Shown here: one piece after another, positions 26,010 to 34,571 of the stretch
How the letters are laid out: every line of letters begins with the position of its first letter
Position numbering within the stretch: the first letter of the stretch is position 1
Assembly: GCA_018814355.1 (NCBI GenBank)
Contig: JAHIZT010000129.1
Span: forward strand, 1-36,716
Source: Candidatus Thermoplasmatota archaeon
GTDB lineage: Archaea > Thermoplasmatota > Thermoplasmata > UBA10834
Length of the DNA stretch: 36,716 nucleotides
Reading direction: 5' to 3'
Translations under genes and position numbers: made by a program
Notes under the pieces: model-generated
The model's input: the letters and a program-made list of their open reading frames with translations, nothing else
What the model was told of the DNA's origin: nothing
Databases searched by the model: none

Positions 26010-27335
26010 TCACCTAGGGAATCGCTTCTGCTTCATTCGCTTCAGCTTTGCTAGCACGTCCTCCGGAGACGTGCCCAGCACTCTGATCATGGGTTCCTTG
26101 CCGACGCCGCCCTTGTCGAAAATGATGTCTGGAACTGACCCGAAATCTTCGATTGCCTCGTGCATCCCCCAAGTCATCGAGGAGACCCCTTTTGGTTCGA
26201 ACTCTCGGTCGAAAGATGCGACCGCGAGTCTCGCCTTCCTGCACGCCGATATGTTGTCTTCGGAGTATTTGATGTTCAAAGCACAGCGCTTCTCCGGCTC
26301 GTGCGAAGATGCGGCTATTACGATCCTCGCGACGTGCTTTGACGCTCCGAACCTCGCACAACCGACCTTCCGAGCCTCCGTTCCCACCCTCACGATACGG
26401 CCGTTGAAGGCGGCGACCTCATCCAAATCAAGCGCCCCGAGCACGGCGTAACCCATGTTCGATCCCACCTCGGGCACCAGGTCCGCGTTCATGAGGCTCT
26501 CCAGCTCTTTCCCAGCCAGCTCTAGCGCTTCGAGCATAGCCGGCTTCTCAGCCTCGATCCTCAGGACTGCGAGCGGGTTGGCACAAGGGACGCCTGCCCC
26601 GACGATCTCCCTCGCAAGGATAGCCTTGTAGATCATCCCTTTGGATTTGCGGACCGCTTGCTCCAATTCGAGCCCTGTCGCAAGGTTGGCGGCTATTAGT
26701 GACGCAAGAGCGCATCCGGTGCCGTGCACCTCGGCCTTCGCCCTTGGCGATACGATTCTCTCTACGCCTTCTTTCGTGACCAGGAAGTCTGCCGCCTCGG
26801 ATCCTCGCAGATGTCCTCCCTTGAGGAGGACCGCCTTCGGCCCCAGCTCCAGTATCTCGTAGGCGGCGGATATTGCCGATTTCTGGTTCTTGACGTCGAT
26901 TCCAGATAGGCTGGACGCCTCTCTTATGTTCGGTGTGACGAGAGTCGCTACTGGGATTAGTTTGGCAATCAACGCGTCCACAAACCCTTCTCTGTGCAAG
27001 CTGCTCCCAGTCGTCGCCGCCATCACAGGGTCCACGACGATTGGAGTCCTGACACCTTTGATCATGCCGGCGATGGTAAGAACGATTTCGGAACTGTACA
27101 GCATCCCAGTCTTGATGGCATCCAGGTGAACGTCCTCGAGGACCGATTCAAGCTGGGAAGCTACCACGGAGGTGGGCAGCGGGAATATCTCGGATACGCG
27201 TTTCGTGTTTTGCGATGTGACACAAGTTATGACGGAGCAGCCATGGACTCCCACCGCCTCGAACGACTTGAGGTCGGCCTGGAGCCCTGCCCCACCGACA
27301 GAATCGGAGCCAGCGATGGTCAGAGCGTTAGGCAT
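26010..27335 (-). CDS. thiDN: ThiD-ThiN fusion: HMP-P kinase / thiamine-phosphate synthase
   Basis: The 441-residue product is a bifunctional thiamine biosynthesis enzyme. The ThiD part (about 1-255) has the ribokinase-like signatures [32 protein letters not shown] and HGTGCALAS, and phosphorylates hydroxymethylpyrimidine. The ThiN part (about 270-440) has [33 protein letters not shown] and [15 protein letters not shown], and condenses HMP-PP with the thiazole phosphate in archaea lacking ThiE. The ATG 27335 start stands about 23 nt from a TATA box (27358-27365), so the message is probably leaderless, leaving no room for a TPP riboswitch. Confidence 0.93.
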   Translation of the reverse strand: MPNALTIAGSDSVGGAGLQADLKSFEAVGVHGCSVITCVTSQNTKRVSEIFPLPTSVVASQLESVLEDVHLDAIKTGMLYSSEIVLTIAGMIKGVRTPIVVDPVMAATTGSSLHREGFVDALIAKLIPVATLVTPNIREASSLSGIDVKNQKSAISAAYEILELGPKAVLLKGGHLRGSEAADFLVTKEGVERIVSPRAKAEVHGTGCALASLIAANLATGLELEQAVRKSKGMIYKAILAREIVGAGVPCANPLAVLRIEAEKPAMLEALELAGKELESLMNADLVPEVGSNMGYAVLGALDLDEVAAFNGRIVRVGTEARKVGCARFGASKHVARIVIAASSHEPEKRCALNIKYSEDNISACRKARLAVASFDREFEPKGVSSMTWGMHEAIEDFGSVPDIIFDKGGVGKEPMIRVLGTSPEDVLAKLKRMKQKRFPR

Positions 27336-27357
27336 CTGCCGCTCATCTACTACTGTC

Positions 27358-27365
27358 GATAAATC
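27358..27365. promoter_or_regulatory. Possible shared TATA element of divergent genes
   Basis: GATAAATC reads as a TATA-like box on both strands (GATTTATC in reverse). It is 23 nt from the thiDN start on one side and 18-25 nt from the ATG 27383 start on the other; the whole divergent gap is 47 nt. Confidence 0.4.
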
Positions 27366-27382
27366 ACTTGTGCCACGATGGA

Positions 27383-27832
27383 ATGGCCGAGGCAGCTGGC
27401 ATCATGGTTATATACGGGGTAGCCAATCCGACCGGTTGCATGAAAGCTGAGACCGGCCACATCATTTTCAAGGACAAGTTCAAGTACAAAGATGTGCAGA
27501 AATGCTTCGTGGAGCTGATGAAGGCCTTCCTCGACGAGACTGATCAGATGCCGGACGAGGACGAGATCCTCCAGATGTTCCTCAAGATCAACATGATGGA
27601 CATCGAGAAGAACCGGAAGCCCGAAGGGTACAACAGGCGGGGCAGGATGAGGATGGTCTTCCCGCTCACCAGGGGTAAGAAGCAGTTCTACATACGCGCG
27701 GATTCAAAGACGGCAGAGACCGTCAGGATCACCGAGCGTCTGAGCAAGATCCTGAAGAAGGCGGGCGTTGCGCACACCATCGAATATGACAAGCTCCTGA
27801 CGCTCCAGCCGCTCCAGCCGCTCCAGCCGTAG
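27383..27832 (+). CDS. Conserved-looking protein of unknown function
   Basis: I do not recognise this 149-residue protein. It is soluble and charged, with a helical stretch (about 32-65) and a basic strand-rich part ([23 protein letters not shown]) followed by a helix. It ends in three exact LQP repeats coded by the 9-bp unit GCTCCAGCC (27802-27828), an odd tail probably produced by replication slippage. It lies 37 nt before the LUD/CCG gene on the same strand and may be co-transcribed with it. ATG 27383 would be leaderless; ATG 27404 and TTG 27368 are alternatives. It ends in TAG. Confidence 0.65.
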   Translation: MAEAAGIMVIYGVANPTGCMKAETGHIIFKDKFKYKDVQKCFVELMKAFLDETDQMPDEDEILQMFLKINMMDIEKNRKPEGYNRRGRMRMVFPLTRGKKQFYIRADSKTAETVRITERLSKILKKAGVAHTIEYDKLLTLQPLQPLQP

Positions 27833-27869
27833 TGGCATCGCTGCCGCCCACCTCTGCGGATGAAGTACA

Positions 27870-29909
27870 ATGAGTGAATCTGAAAACAGGACAAGGGTCA
27901 AGGGTGCGGTCGAGAACAGGTCATCGCTGGATGGCATGAGGAGATCCTTCAATACAATCGTTGATAGGCAGAAGGAGAACTCCTGCAGGATTCCTGACCT
28001 CGAGTCCAGGAAGGAAAGGCTCAGGAAGATCAAGGAGTCCTCGGTCGGGAACGAAGAGCTCTTTGTGCAGGCCGTCTCCATCCTCCGCGAAAACGGATTC
28101 AGGGTCATACTGGCGAAGACCGCTGAGGCAGCCATCAGAAAAGTGAAGGATGAGCTCAAAGGATACGACCTGGTCGTCAAGTCGAAGTCGAACATAACGA
28201 AGGAGCTCCACCTCGCGGATGCGCTAGAATCGGACGGCGTGAAGGTCGTTGAGACCGACCTAGGCGACAGGATAATCCAGTTGGCTGGATGTCCAGCAAC
28301 TCATCCTACAGGTCCCGCGTGCCACATGACCCGAGGGGAAATATCGACCCTCTTCTCGAAGCACTTCGGAAAGAAGGTTTCCGAGGACCCGATGGAGCTC
28401 ACGAAGGTAATGCGCGAGGAAATCGCCTCATACATGTCAAAGGCGAAGGTCGGCATCACGGGTGCGAACGCGGTGTCAGCGGCCGAGGGCGCGGTCGTCA
28501 TAGTCCACAACGAGGGCAACGCGGCGAAGTGCGCGATGCTCCCCGACAAGCACATCGTGATCACGACTCCGGACAAGATAGTTCCCACGCTCGACGATGC
28601 GGTCAACATCACAAAATTACAGACCTACCTATCGACCGGCAAAATCATCAGCTCATACATCAACGTGGTGACTGGCCCTAGCTACACAGCCGATATTGAG
28701 AAGAAGATCTACAAAGGGATGCACGGACCGAAGGAGGTCATCATACTCTTCGTCGATGACGGCCGGCTAGAGGCCCCCGACAAGGAGCCTCAGTACTGCA
28801 TCGGATGCGGCATGTGCCTCCTGCACTGTCCCACGTACAATGTCGTTGGTCCCATCTTCGGTCCTCCCGGACACATGGGCGGGCAGGGCACCTATTTGGC
28901 GGGATCGCGCGGGAAGATAGACGAGTCCGTGGAATCCGGACTGTACCTCTGCACCTCGTGCGGAGCTTGCACTGAGGTCTGTCCGGCCAAGATTGACACT
29001 AAAAAGGGAATCTCGAATGTGAGGGGGGACGCAAGAAAGGCTAAAAAAGGAAACCTCCCAGAGCACTCCGCGGTCATCGCCAGCGTGAAGAACTACGACA
29101 ATCCGTGGCAGGTTCCTAGGCGACGGAAGCCGAAGTGGTCCGAGGGGCTGAGTCTCAAGAGCAATGGGGAGGTTCTCTACTTTGCCGGATGCTCGACATC
29201 CCTTCTGTTCCCCGAGTCCGCCAAGCGGGTCGTGCGGCTGATGAGGGGCTGTGGCGTCGAACCAGCATACCTGGGTCAGAACGAGAAGTGTTGCGGATCC
29301 ACCATTCGAAAGCTCGGCGACGAAGAGCTGTCAAGGGAGAAGACTGAAGCCAGCTTCGAGGATTTCAAGAAAGCAGGCGCGAAGCTCGTGATCACATCCT
29401 GTCCCGGGTGCTCCTCGGCGCTCAACCATTTCAGGGAGCTGCCCGCGAGAAACGGCGTGAAGGTCCAGCATCTGTCGCAATTCCTGGCCGAGCGGCTTGA
29501 CATGGCCTCGATGACGGCCCTGAACGACATCGGGCCGGTCACATTCCACGACCCCTGCGATCTCGGCAGAGCGCAGGGAATCTACGACGAGCCCAGGAAG
29601 CTCCTTTCATCTGCGCTTTCGTCTCCAGTCGTCGAGATGGCTCGCTCCCGAAACAACAGTGCTTGCTGCGGCTCGGGTTCAGGGGTGATGAGCGCCTACT
29701 CCGACCTTGCGAAGGCAATCGCTCTGGACAGGATAGGGATGGCCAAGGCCGCCGGCGCAAAGGTCATTGTCACATCGTGCCCGTGGTGTGAGCAGGGTCT
29801 GAAGGAGTGTCAGGGAGCGAATACAGAAGTCCAGGTCGTCGATCTTGCTGAGATCGTCGAGAGGTCGCAGGGCAGCCGTCCGAAGAAGAGCTCCAGGCGC
29901 TCAGGCTGA
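27870..29909 (+). CDS. LutB-LutA-like fusion: LUD domain, 2[4Fe-4S], two CCG domains
   Basis: The 679-residue product joins what are usually two lactate-utilisation subunits. The LUD/DUF162 domain (about 60-300) shows VVKSKSNITKEL, GITGANAVSAAEGA and TTPDKIVPTLDDA. Two 4Fe-4S motifs follow (CIGCGMCLLHCP, CTSCGACTEVCP), then two CCG (heterodisulfide-reductase-type) units with NEKCCGS/CPGC and NSACCGSGSG/CPWC. The fusion should oxidise a 2-hydroxyacid, or pass electrons, in the cytoplasm; lactate is the family's known substrate, but no lactate permease or flavin dehydrogenase gene is nearby. ATG 27870 is the first start. Its 3' end overlaps thpR on the other strand by 9 nt. Confidence 0.9.
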   Translation: MSESENRTRVKGAVENRSSLDGMRRSFNTIVDRQKENSCRIPDLESRKERLRKIKESSVGNEELFVQAVSILRENGFRVILAKTAEAAIRKVKDELKGYDLVVKSKSNITKELHLADALESDGVKVVETDLGDRIIQLAGCPATHPTGPACHMTRGEISTLFSKHFGKKVSEDPMELTKVMREEIASYMSKAKVGITGANAVSAAEGAVVIVHNEGNAAKCAMLPDKHIVITTPDKIVPTLDDAVNITKLQTYLSTGKIISSYINVVTGPSYTADIEKKIYKGMHGPKEVIILFVDDGRLEAPDKEPQYCIGCGMCLLHCPTYNVVGPIFGPPGHMGGQGTYLAGSRGKIDESVESGLYLCTSCGACTEVCPAKIDTKKGISNVRGDARKAKKGNLPEHSAVIASVKNYDNPWQVPRRRKPKWSEGLSLKSNGEVLYFAGCSTSLLFPESAKRVVRLMRGCGVEPAYLGQNEKCCGSTIRKLGDEELSREKTEASFEDFKKAGAKLVITSCPGCSSALNHFRELPARNGVKVQHLSQFLAERLDMASMTALNDIGPVTFHDPCDLGRAQGIYDEPRKLLSSALSSPVVEMARSRNNSACCGSGSGVMSAYSDLAKAIALDRIGMAKAAGAKVIVTSCPWCEQGLKECQGANTEVQVVDLAEIVERSQGSRPKKSSRRSG

Positions 29910-30473
29910 GTTTTGGCTATTGCCGAGCTGATGCTCTCTGACTGTGGAGTATGTCGGTCCTTGTGGACTGAGCACGCTCTTCTTGAGCATGATCCTGTCG
30001 ATCAGATATTCTCCGTAGTCGGAGGCCGCCTTGGTCCTCAGTATCTCCTGCACATTGGCTATGTTCCTTCCGCTTCGAGTCCGCGCGAGGGTGAGATGCG
30101 GCACGAACCCCTTCCTGTCCCTGTCGAACCCCATGTCATTCATTGAAGCATCCAGCTTGGCAGCTATGTCCTGGAGGGGCTTGCCGTCCTCGATTCCTAC
30201 CCAGACGATCCTGATGTTCGACATCGAGGGGAAGGCTCCCACCCCACGCAGGCGGATCCTGAACGGCCCGACCCCTTCGGTCGCATGCGAAATCCGGACT
30301 AGGACCCCGTCTACCAGACTCTCGTCCGTGTCCCCGAGGAACTTAAGCGTGATGTGCATGAGCTCCGGTCTTACAATCTTGAGGTCAGCTCTGGACCGGG
30401 CCAGCTCGTCGATGACTCCGACGAGGGCGTCGCTCGGCTCGACATCTGCGGAGATGAACGCCCTGAACTTCAC
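29901..30473 (-). CDS. thpR: RNA 2',3'-cyclic phosphodiesterase ThpR (LigT-like)
   Basis: A 190-residue 2H-phosphoesterase that opens 2',3'-cyclic phosphate ends on RNA. It has both H-x-T-x motifs (HITLKFLG near 40 and HLTLAR near 126), the N-terminal FRAFISADVE and the typical GVGAFPS turn, and the length is standard. The start is GTG 30473 (VKFRAF). It is followed, on the same strand and going downstream, only by the convergent LUD/CCG gene. Confidence 0.92.
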   Translation of the reverse strand: MKFRAFISADVEPSDALVGVIDELARSRADLKIVRPELMHITLKFLGDTDESLVDGVLVRISHATEGVGPFRIRLRGVGAFPSMSNIRIVWVGIEDGKPLQDIAAKLDASMNDMGFDRDRKGFVPHLTLARTRSGRNIANVQEILRTKAASDYGEYLIDRIMLKKSVLSPQGPTYSTVREHQLGNSQNSA

Positions 30474-30525
30474 AGTATCCGGATTGACCGTGGAGGTTCA
30501 TATGCTTTTCACGTGAGAGACCGAG

Positions 30526-31272
30526 TCAACGTCTTCCTGCTTGACCTCTCCATTGACTGTCCAGGGATCTTATCTTCGACCGGACCATCGATATCCCGAC
30601 GATCGCTATGATGAACGCTGCTGCGAGACCGATGAGGTAAGCTGTAGGCCCGATATCCTTCTCATAGATCGACCCGAATGATGCGGCAAGGTTGAAGACT
30701 CCGTGCATGGTCACCGCTCCCAAATAGTACAAGAGCCAGCTCCTGCGTTGGAGCGCGCTTCTCGCGATACCAAGTCCGAAGACAGATGACGCGCTCGCGT
30801 GCAGCAGAGCAGAGGAGAGGCTCCTGATGACTGCGATCGTGATGAACGCCCCGGCCCCGTCGGCGAAGTACGTGTTGCTCTCGTACAGCAGGTTCTCGGT
30901 CGCGGCGAACCCGAGGCCTGCAGCCGCCCCGAAAATAATCCCGTCCTCGATCTCTGACATGAACCTTCTGGCCTTGAACACTCCAAGCCCCTTTGCCATC
31001 TCTTCGACCAGGGGGGCCACAATGCAGGCCAGAATGAGATTGCCCAGGTTAGGATCCTGACCGAATATCTCGTAGACTCTGTTGATGTTCTGATCGACCA
31101 GAACCATCAGCAGGATCTCGAAGACAACCGCGATGGCAACAGAGACAACCGCACCGAATGCGAAGATCCTTAGAAGCCTTCCGTATGGTTTTCGGCCGTA
31201 TCTCTCAGCGTTCCTGATCCAGACCAGGTAGATCAATGAGGGGACGAATGCGACCGTGAGAAGGATGATCAT
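30526..31272 (-). CDS. prsW: PrsW-family intramembrane metalloprotease
   Basis: The 248-residue product has about seven membrane helices and the PrsW signatures: PLVEEMAKGL (the EExxK metal motif), DGIIFGAAAGLGFAATEN, LHASASSVFGLG and MHGVFN, giving the Glu and His ligands of this CAAX-protease-like fold. The family includes site-1 protease PrsW of Bacillus, which cuts an anti-sigma factor; no such target exists in archaea, so the substrate is unknown. ATG 31272 is preferred to the TTG two codons earlier. It lies 52 nt before thpR on the same strand and may share its transcript. Confidence 0.88.
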   Translation of the reverse strand: MIILLTVAFVPSLIYLVWIRNAERYGRKPYGRLLRIFAFGAVVSVAIAVVFEILLMVLVDQNINRVYEIFGQDPNLGNLILACIVAPLVEEMAKGLGVFKARRFMSEIEDGIIFGAAAGLGFAATENLLYESNTYFADGAGAFITIAVIRSLSSALLHASASSVFGLGIARSALQRRSWLLYYLGAVTMHGVFNLAASFGSIYEKDIGPTAYLIGLAAAFIIAIVGISMVRSKIRSLDSQWRGQAGRR

Positions 31273-31358
31273 GTCCAAGATTATTTGGTCCAGTGATTCA
31301 CCGTAGAAGTGAGGCGCAAATCAGTATTTCAAACTTGGTGGGGACGGCTCGAGCTGGC

Positions 31359-31395
31359 GTCAACTACCACCCATTGAAATGGATGACTTGTAACT
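31359..31395 (-). repeat. Right terminus of IS200/IS605-type element, inverted copy
   Basis: The reverse complement matches 127-163 at 34 of 37 positions, including the hairpin and the terminal GTTGAC. It lies opposite in orientation to the copy at the window start, 31 kb away. Confidence 0.75.
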
Positions 31396-31464
31396 ATGCT
31401 CCATCAAGTTTCGAGGCTCGACATCATGGCAGGCTACGATTGGCTGGTTGACTTTGGGGATGCC
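31360..31464 (-). pseudogene. Decayed tnpB C-terminus
   Basis: Read on the minus strand, 34 codons and a TGA align without gaps to the C-terminus of the tnpB fragment at 1-162 (GIPKVNQPIVA... against GRPTVNGPIVA..., 20 of 34 identical, both ending ISxGGS). Going further upstream (higher coordinates) the frame soon meets a stop, and no RuvC DLNAARN motif is found, so this is a relic. Bases 31465-31700 look like non-coding debris of the same or another element. Confidence 0.7.
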
Positions 31465-31697
31465 GCCCCTCAGATACCGTCACGGTATCAGCAGCCTACT
31501 CCCACAGGAAGGCTTCACAGACATCTTATCCGCCCCGTCATTGCTGACGACTTGCCCGCAGGAGCAAGTATTGGTAGTGTGAGCCCTTCAACCGTCTTTC
31601 TCCCATTGGGAGTGTCTTGCCAACCGAGATTGGCGGCTCACGCAATGCCGAAAATACATAGGCTGTGGCGGAATATGTACTTGATGCTCCAATTCCT

Positions 31698-31717
31698 CCT
31701 CCCATTGAAATGGGAGG
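31698..31717. repeat. Perfect 9-bp palindrome, probable IS end hairpin
   Basis: CCTCCCATT and AATGGGAGG flank a 2-nt centre. The core CCCATTTCAATGGG (minus strand) is the same as in the IS terminus at 31359-31395, which suggests a second related element end in this debris. Confidence 0.45.
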
Positions 31718-31813
31718 TCTCCTTGGAGGGAGTTACATGAATAATCAGAACGCTGGACCCTTTCGAGGGCCTAGGGAAACGAAATACGACTCGAGGATAA
31801 CTGCGATGAGATT

Positions 31814-31993
31814 TTACTTCCCCTCTTCGACGGTGATCGAGTTGTTGGGGCACTCGTCCACGCAGGCCCCACAGTCAAGACACTTCTTGACATCTACGAC
31901 TGCGACATCATTGACGGTTATGGCACCTTCAGGGCAAACGTCCACACAAGCACCGCAAGCAACGCATTCATCCTTGTTAATCTTAGCCGGCAT
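31814..31993 (-). CDS. 2[4Fe-4S] ferredoxin
   Basis: A 59-residue electron carrier with two classical motifs, [12 protein letters not shown] and [12 protein letters not shown], arranged as in clostridial-type ferredoxins. ATG 31993 follows an excellent GGAGGT six bases upstream, so the longer frame to 32038 is rejected. A TATA box (CATTTATAAG on the minus strand, 32037-32046) predicts a transcript start near 32012. It is divergent from the amidohydrolase operon. It could supply electrons to any of the iron-sulfur enzymes nearby; no partner is indicated. Confidence 0.93.
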   Translation of the reverse strand: MPAKINKDECVACGACVDVCPEGAITVNDVAVVDVKKCLDCGACVDECPNNSITVEEGK

Positions 31994-32121
31994 CAGGATA
32001 CCTCCGACGTTTCTTGGAATTCCCGAACTCCTCCCCACTTATAAATGTTCGTCACCAAATCGAAAATCAACAAATTTCAATTGGCATTGTCAAATTCAAA
32101 TCTGGACCCCTGGGAAATCCC

Positions 32122-32144
32122 TATAAAAAAGGAACGGTTCCTTT
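32122..32144 (+). promoter_or_regulatory. TATA box abutted by a 17-bp palindrome
   Basis: TATAAAAAA (32122-32130) overlaps a perfect inverted repeat, AAAGGAAC-G-GTTCCTTT (32128-32144), that covers the space between TATA box and predicted transcript start (near 32148). Such a position suits a repressor operator. A second AT-rich element (AAATTATTAG, 32164-32173) lies closer to the ATG at 32187. Confidence 0.55.
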
Positions 32145-32186
32145 CGATTTTCGGGTGCTCGGCAAATTATTAGAAACCAGTTCTCC

Positions 32187-33296
32187 ATGGCGACGCTGAG
32201 AAGGATGAAGGAGGAGTTGATTGGTCGGTGGATCCTCACCGACGAAGGGGTTGTCAAGGGCTACCTCAGGGTGCTTGATGAGACCGTCGAAGAGGTGTGC
32301 CTAGGGAACCCTCCGAGCGGATCATCCAAGGTCTGCATCATCCCAGGTTTTGTGAACGCACACACTCACATAGGCGACTCGGTAGCTTATCCCGCCCCCA
32401 GAGGCTCCGTCGAGGAACTCGTGGGACCCCCTGATGGTTTCAAACACAGGGTGCTCAAGGAGCGGTCGATGGAGGAGAAGTCGGTAGCCGTGAGATCTGC
32501 TTCGGATCTTATGGCTCGCAGCGGGACTTCCTGTTTCGTGGACTTCCGCGAGGAGGGCCTGGAAGGAGTTCGGATGCTGTCTGAGTCTCTGGGTCCTCGT
32601 GCACCTCGGTCCGTTGTTCTGGGTAGACCGCTAGACATCAACTCCGCCAAGAGTGAGATCGACGCTCTCCTGGGCTCATGTGACGGGCTCGGCCTGAGCG
32701 CGCTGAAAGACTGGCCTCTCGACATACTTACTAAGCTCTCCGCAAGGGCCAAGTCTGCGGGCAAGCTGTTTTCCATCCACGCGAGCGAGACCGTGAGGGA
32801 GGACATTGACGAGGTTCTGAGTCTCAAACCTGATTTCGTCGTTCACATGGTCAAAGCGACCGATGAAGACATCGCGGCGTGTGTGGACTCGGGAGTGCCT
32901 ATCGTCGTCTGTCCGCGGTCCAACGAGTTCTTCGGGCTTGAACTCGACATCCCAAGGCTGTTGAGAGCGGGCGCTACGGTCGGTTTGGGGACGGATAATG
33001 GCATGATTTCTAGGCCCGTGATGCTGGAGGAGCTGCAGACCGCTTATCAGATTGGCGCACGTAAGGGCGGTATCAGCCCCCTACAGACCGTTAGTCTGGC
33101 GACTTTCGGAGGGCGCAAAGTCTTAAATGCGAAGGGGAATATAACTACGGAAACCGGTGTGGGAGACGACCTTGCAGCCATCAGAGTCAAGGGCGAGGAT
33201 CCCTTGCTCGAACTGGTGACCTCAGCAAGGCCAGATGATGTGCTAGCAGTGATACGCGGAGGTAAGTTGTGGAGGTCTGAGAGTTGGACGAAATAA
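32187..33296 (+). CDS. Amidohydrolase-superfamily metal-dependent hydrolase
   Basis: A 369-residue TIM-barrel hydrolase of the ATZ/TRZ/cytosine-deaminase branch. Metal and catalytic residues are visible: H-x-H in NAHTHIGD (about 58-65), SIHASE, VVHMVKA, and the Asp in GLGTDNGM. Members deaminate or hydrolyse heterocycles such as cytosine, S-adenosylhomocysteine or guanine; the substrate here is not clear, and the protein is shorter than typical SAH deaminases (about 430). The start is ATG 32187, or ATG 32205. It heads a dense + strand run, overlapping the stress-protein start by 13 nt. Confidence 0.82.
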   Translation: MATLRRMKEELIGRWILTDEGVVKGYLRVLDETVEEVCLGNPPSGSSKVCIIPGFVNAHTHIGDSVAYPAPRGSVEELVGPPDGFKHRVLKERSMEEKSVAVRSASDLMARSGTSCFVDFREEGLEGVRMLSESLGPRAPRSVVLGRPLDINSAKSEIDALLGSCDGLGLSALKDWPLDILTKLSARAKSAGKLFSIHASETVREDIDEVLSLKPDFVVHMVKATDEDIAACVDSGVPIVVCPRSNEFFGLELDIPRLLRAGATVGLGTDNGMISRPVMLEELQTAYQIGARKGGISPLQTVSLATFGGRKVLNAKGNITTETGVGDDLAAIRVKGEDPLLELVTSARPDDVLAVIRGGKLWRSESWTK

Positions 33297-33721
33297 GGAA
33301 GATACTCGTCGCGACCGACGGTTCCGAATACACGAAGGAAGCGGTATCTGCTGGACTTCATCTTGCCAAGATTCTCGGGGCCGAGGTCACGGCCCTTTAT
33401 GTCATAGACCAGACATCTTTTGTGAGTTTTCCAATCGATTCATCAATCGTCAGCGTCTACTCACTGCTAGAGAACGAGGGCAAGCGCGCCGTGGAAGAGG
33501 TCAAGAAGGAGGGGGAGCAGACGGGGGTTAAGGTCAGCACGGTCGTGGTCGAGGGCTCTCCCACACGCAAGATAGTGGAGATGGCCGCTGACTTCGACCT
33601 TGTGGTTATCGGAACCTTGGGACGGTCGGCTCTGTCCAAGCTGTTCATGGGGAGTGTGGCGGAGAGGGTGACCAGATATGCGCCGTGCCCAGTCCTGGTA
33701 GTACGGAGCAAAAAGAGGTGA
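33284..33721 (+). CDS. Universal stress protein (UspA family), ATP-binding type
   Basis: A 145-residue single-domain Usp. It begins with the KILVATDGSEYTKEA strand-loop and has the nucleotide motif G-x2-G-x9-G-S (GTLGRSALSKLFMGS), then PVLVVRS at the end, so ATP binding is expected. The TTG start at 33284 is accepted because GGAGGT stands a few bases before it, inside the amidohydrolase gene, and the protein would otherwise lose its first strand. Seven nt separate it from the CBS gene, suggesting joint expression and an energy- or stress-sensing pair. Confidence 0.9.
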   Translation: MDEIRKILVATDGSEYTKEAVSAGLHLAKILGAEVTALYVIDQTSFVSFPIDSSIVSVYSLLENEGKRAVEEVKKEGEQTGVKVSTVVVEGSPTRKIVEMAADFDLVVIGTLGRSALSKLFMGSVAERVTRYAPCPVLVVRSKKR

Positions 33722-33728
33722 TCCTCGG

Positions 33729-34571
33729 ATGAAGGTCAAAGAGGTAATGACTGAGAATCCGATCGTAGCCGAGCTCCCTGGGACTCGGACCGAGGTTCTC
33801 AAGAAGCTCGTCAAGAACAACGTCACGGGCCTTCCCGTCGTCAGGGGTGAGGATGGCACGCTCGCGGGCTTCGTCACGAGGCAGGATATCTTCGCCAAGC
33901 CGGACGAGGAGCAGCTCGCCCTCGTCATGAGGCGTGACGCGCCGACGATAGGCCCCAATGCCAGCGTCAAGGATGCTGCTCGGATCATGGTAGATAACTC
34001 TATCAGCCACCTGCCAGTTGTCGAGAAAAACAAACTGGTGGGGATTCTTACTCCAACCGACCTGTTGATAGTGGTCGAGAAGGACAATCCACAGATCGCA
34101 GTCGAAGAGATCGTCAGGTCTCCGTGCATTCCGATATATCTCGCAGCGCCTCTCTCAGTCGCGCTCGCGACCTTCAGAGCGGCCAGGGTCACCGCTCTCC
34201 CGGTCTTGGACGACGACGCGAAGCTAGTCGGCATCCTAACGGACAGGGACATGTTCAACCAGACCATCGTGGATAGCTCCGTTGTCATGAGCGATCTGGG
34301 CATAAGCGACGATGAGGACAACTGGACATGGGAAGGACTCAGGAACGTCATGAAGCTCTGGTACGAGGTCTCAAGAGTCGACCTCCCGAAGCTAACGGTC
34401 AAGGACATCATGATAAAGAATCCTATGACTGTCTTCCGAAAGACGCTGGTCGGGGACGCTGCGAGGATAATGCGCAAGCACGATTTCGGGCAGTTGCCCG
34501 TCAGAGACTCAAAGGACAACCTCGTGGCGATGATTTATGACATAGACGTGGTATCCACGCTCACAAAGTGA
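33729..34571 (+). CDS. Four-CBS-domain protein
   Basis: A 280-residue protein made of four CBS motifs (about 1-55, 65-120, 125-180 and 220-278), that is two Bateman modules, with a linker rich in Asp/Trp before the last. Typical patterns are KVKEVMTENPIV, SHLPVVEKNKLVGILTPTDL, TALPVLDDDAKLVGILTDRDM and GQLPVRDSKDNLVAMI. Bateman modules bind adenosine nucleotides or SAM as regulators; no catalytic domain is attached. Its TGA overlaps the GlyRS start, so the two are coupled. Confidence 0.9.
   Translation: MKVKEVMTENPIVAELPGTRTEVLKKLVKNNVTGLPVVRGEDGTLAGFVTRQDIFAKPDEEQLALVMRRDAPTIGPNASVKDAARIMVDNSISHLPVVEKNKLVGILTPTDLLIVVEKDNPQIAVEEIVRSPCIPIYLAAPLSVALATFRAARVTALPVLDDDAKLVGILTDRDMFNQTIVDSSVVMSDLGISDDEDNWTWEGLRNVMKLWYEVSRVDLPKLTVKDIMIKNPMTVFRKTLVGDAARIMRKHDFGQLPVRDSKDNLVAMIYDIDVVSTLTK

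Noticed and set aside
27336-27382. Possible TPP riboswitch before the thiamine gene
   Set aside because: The divergent gap is only 47 nt and the TATA box sits 23 nt from the start; no room for a THI element.
31665-32126. 153-residue + strand open frame over the IS debris and ferredoxin gene
   Set aside because: It runs antisense through the ferredoxin, which has clear iron-sulfur motifs, an SD site and a TATA box.
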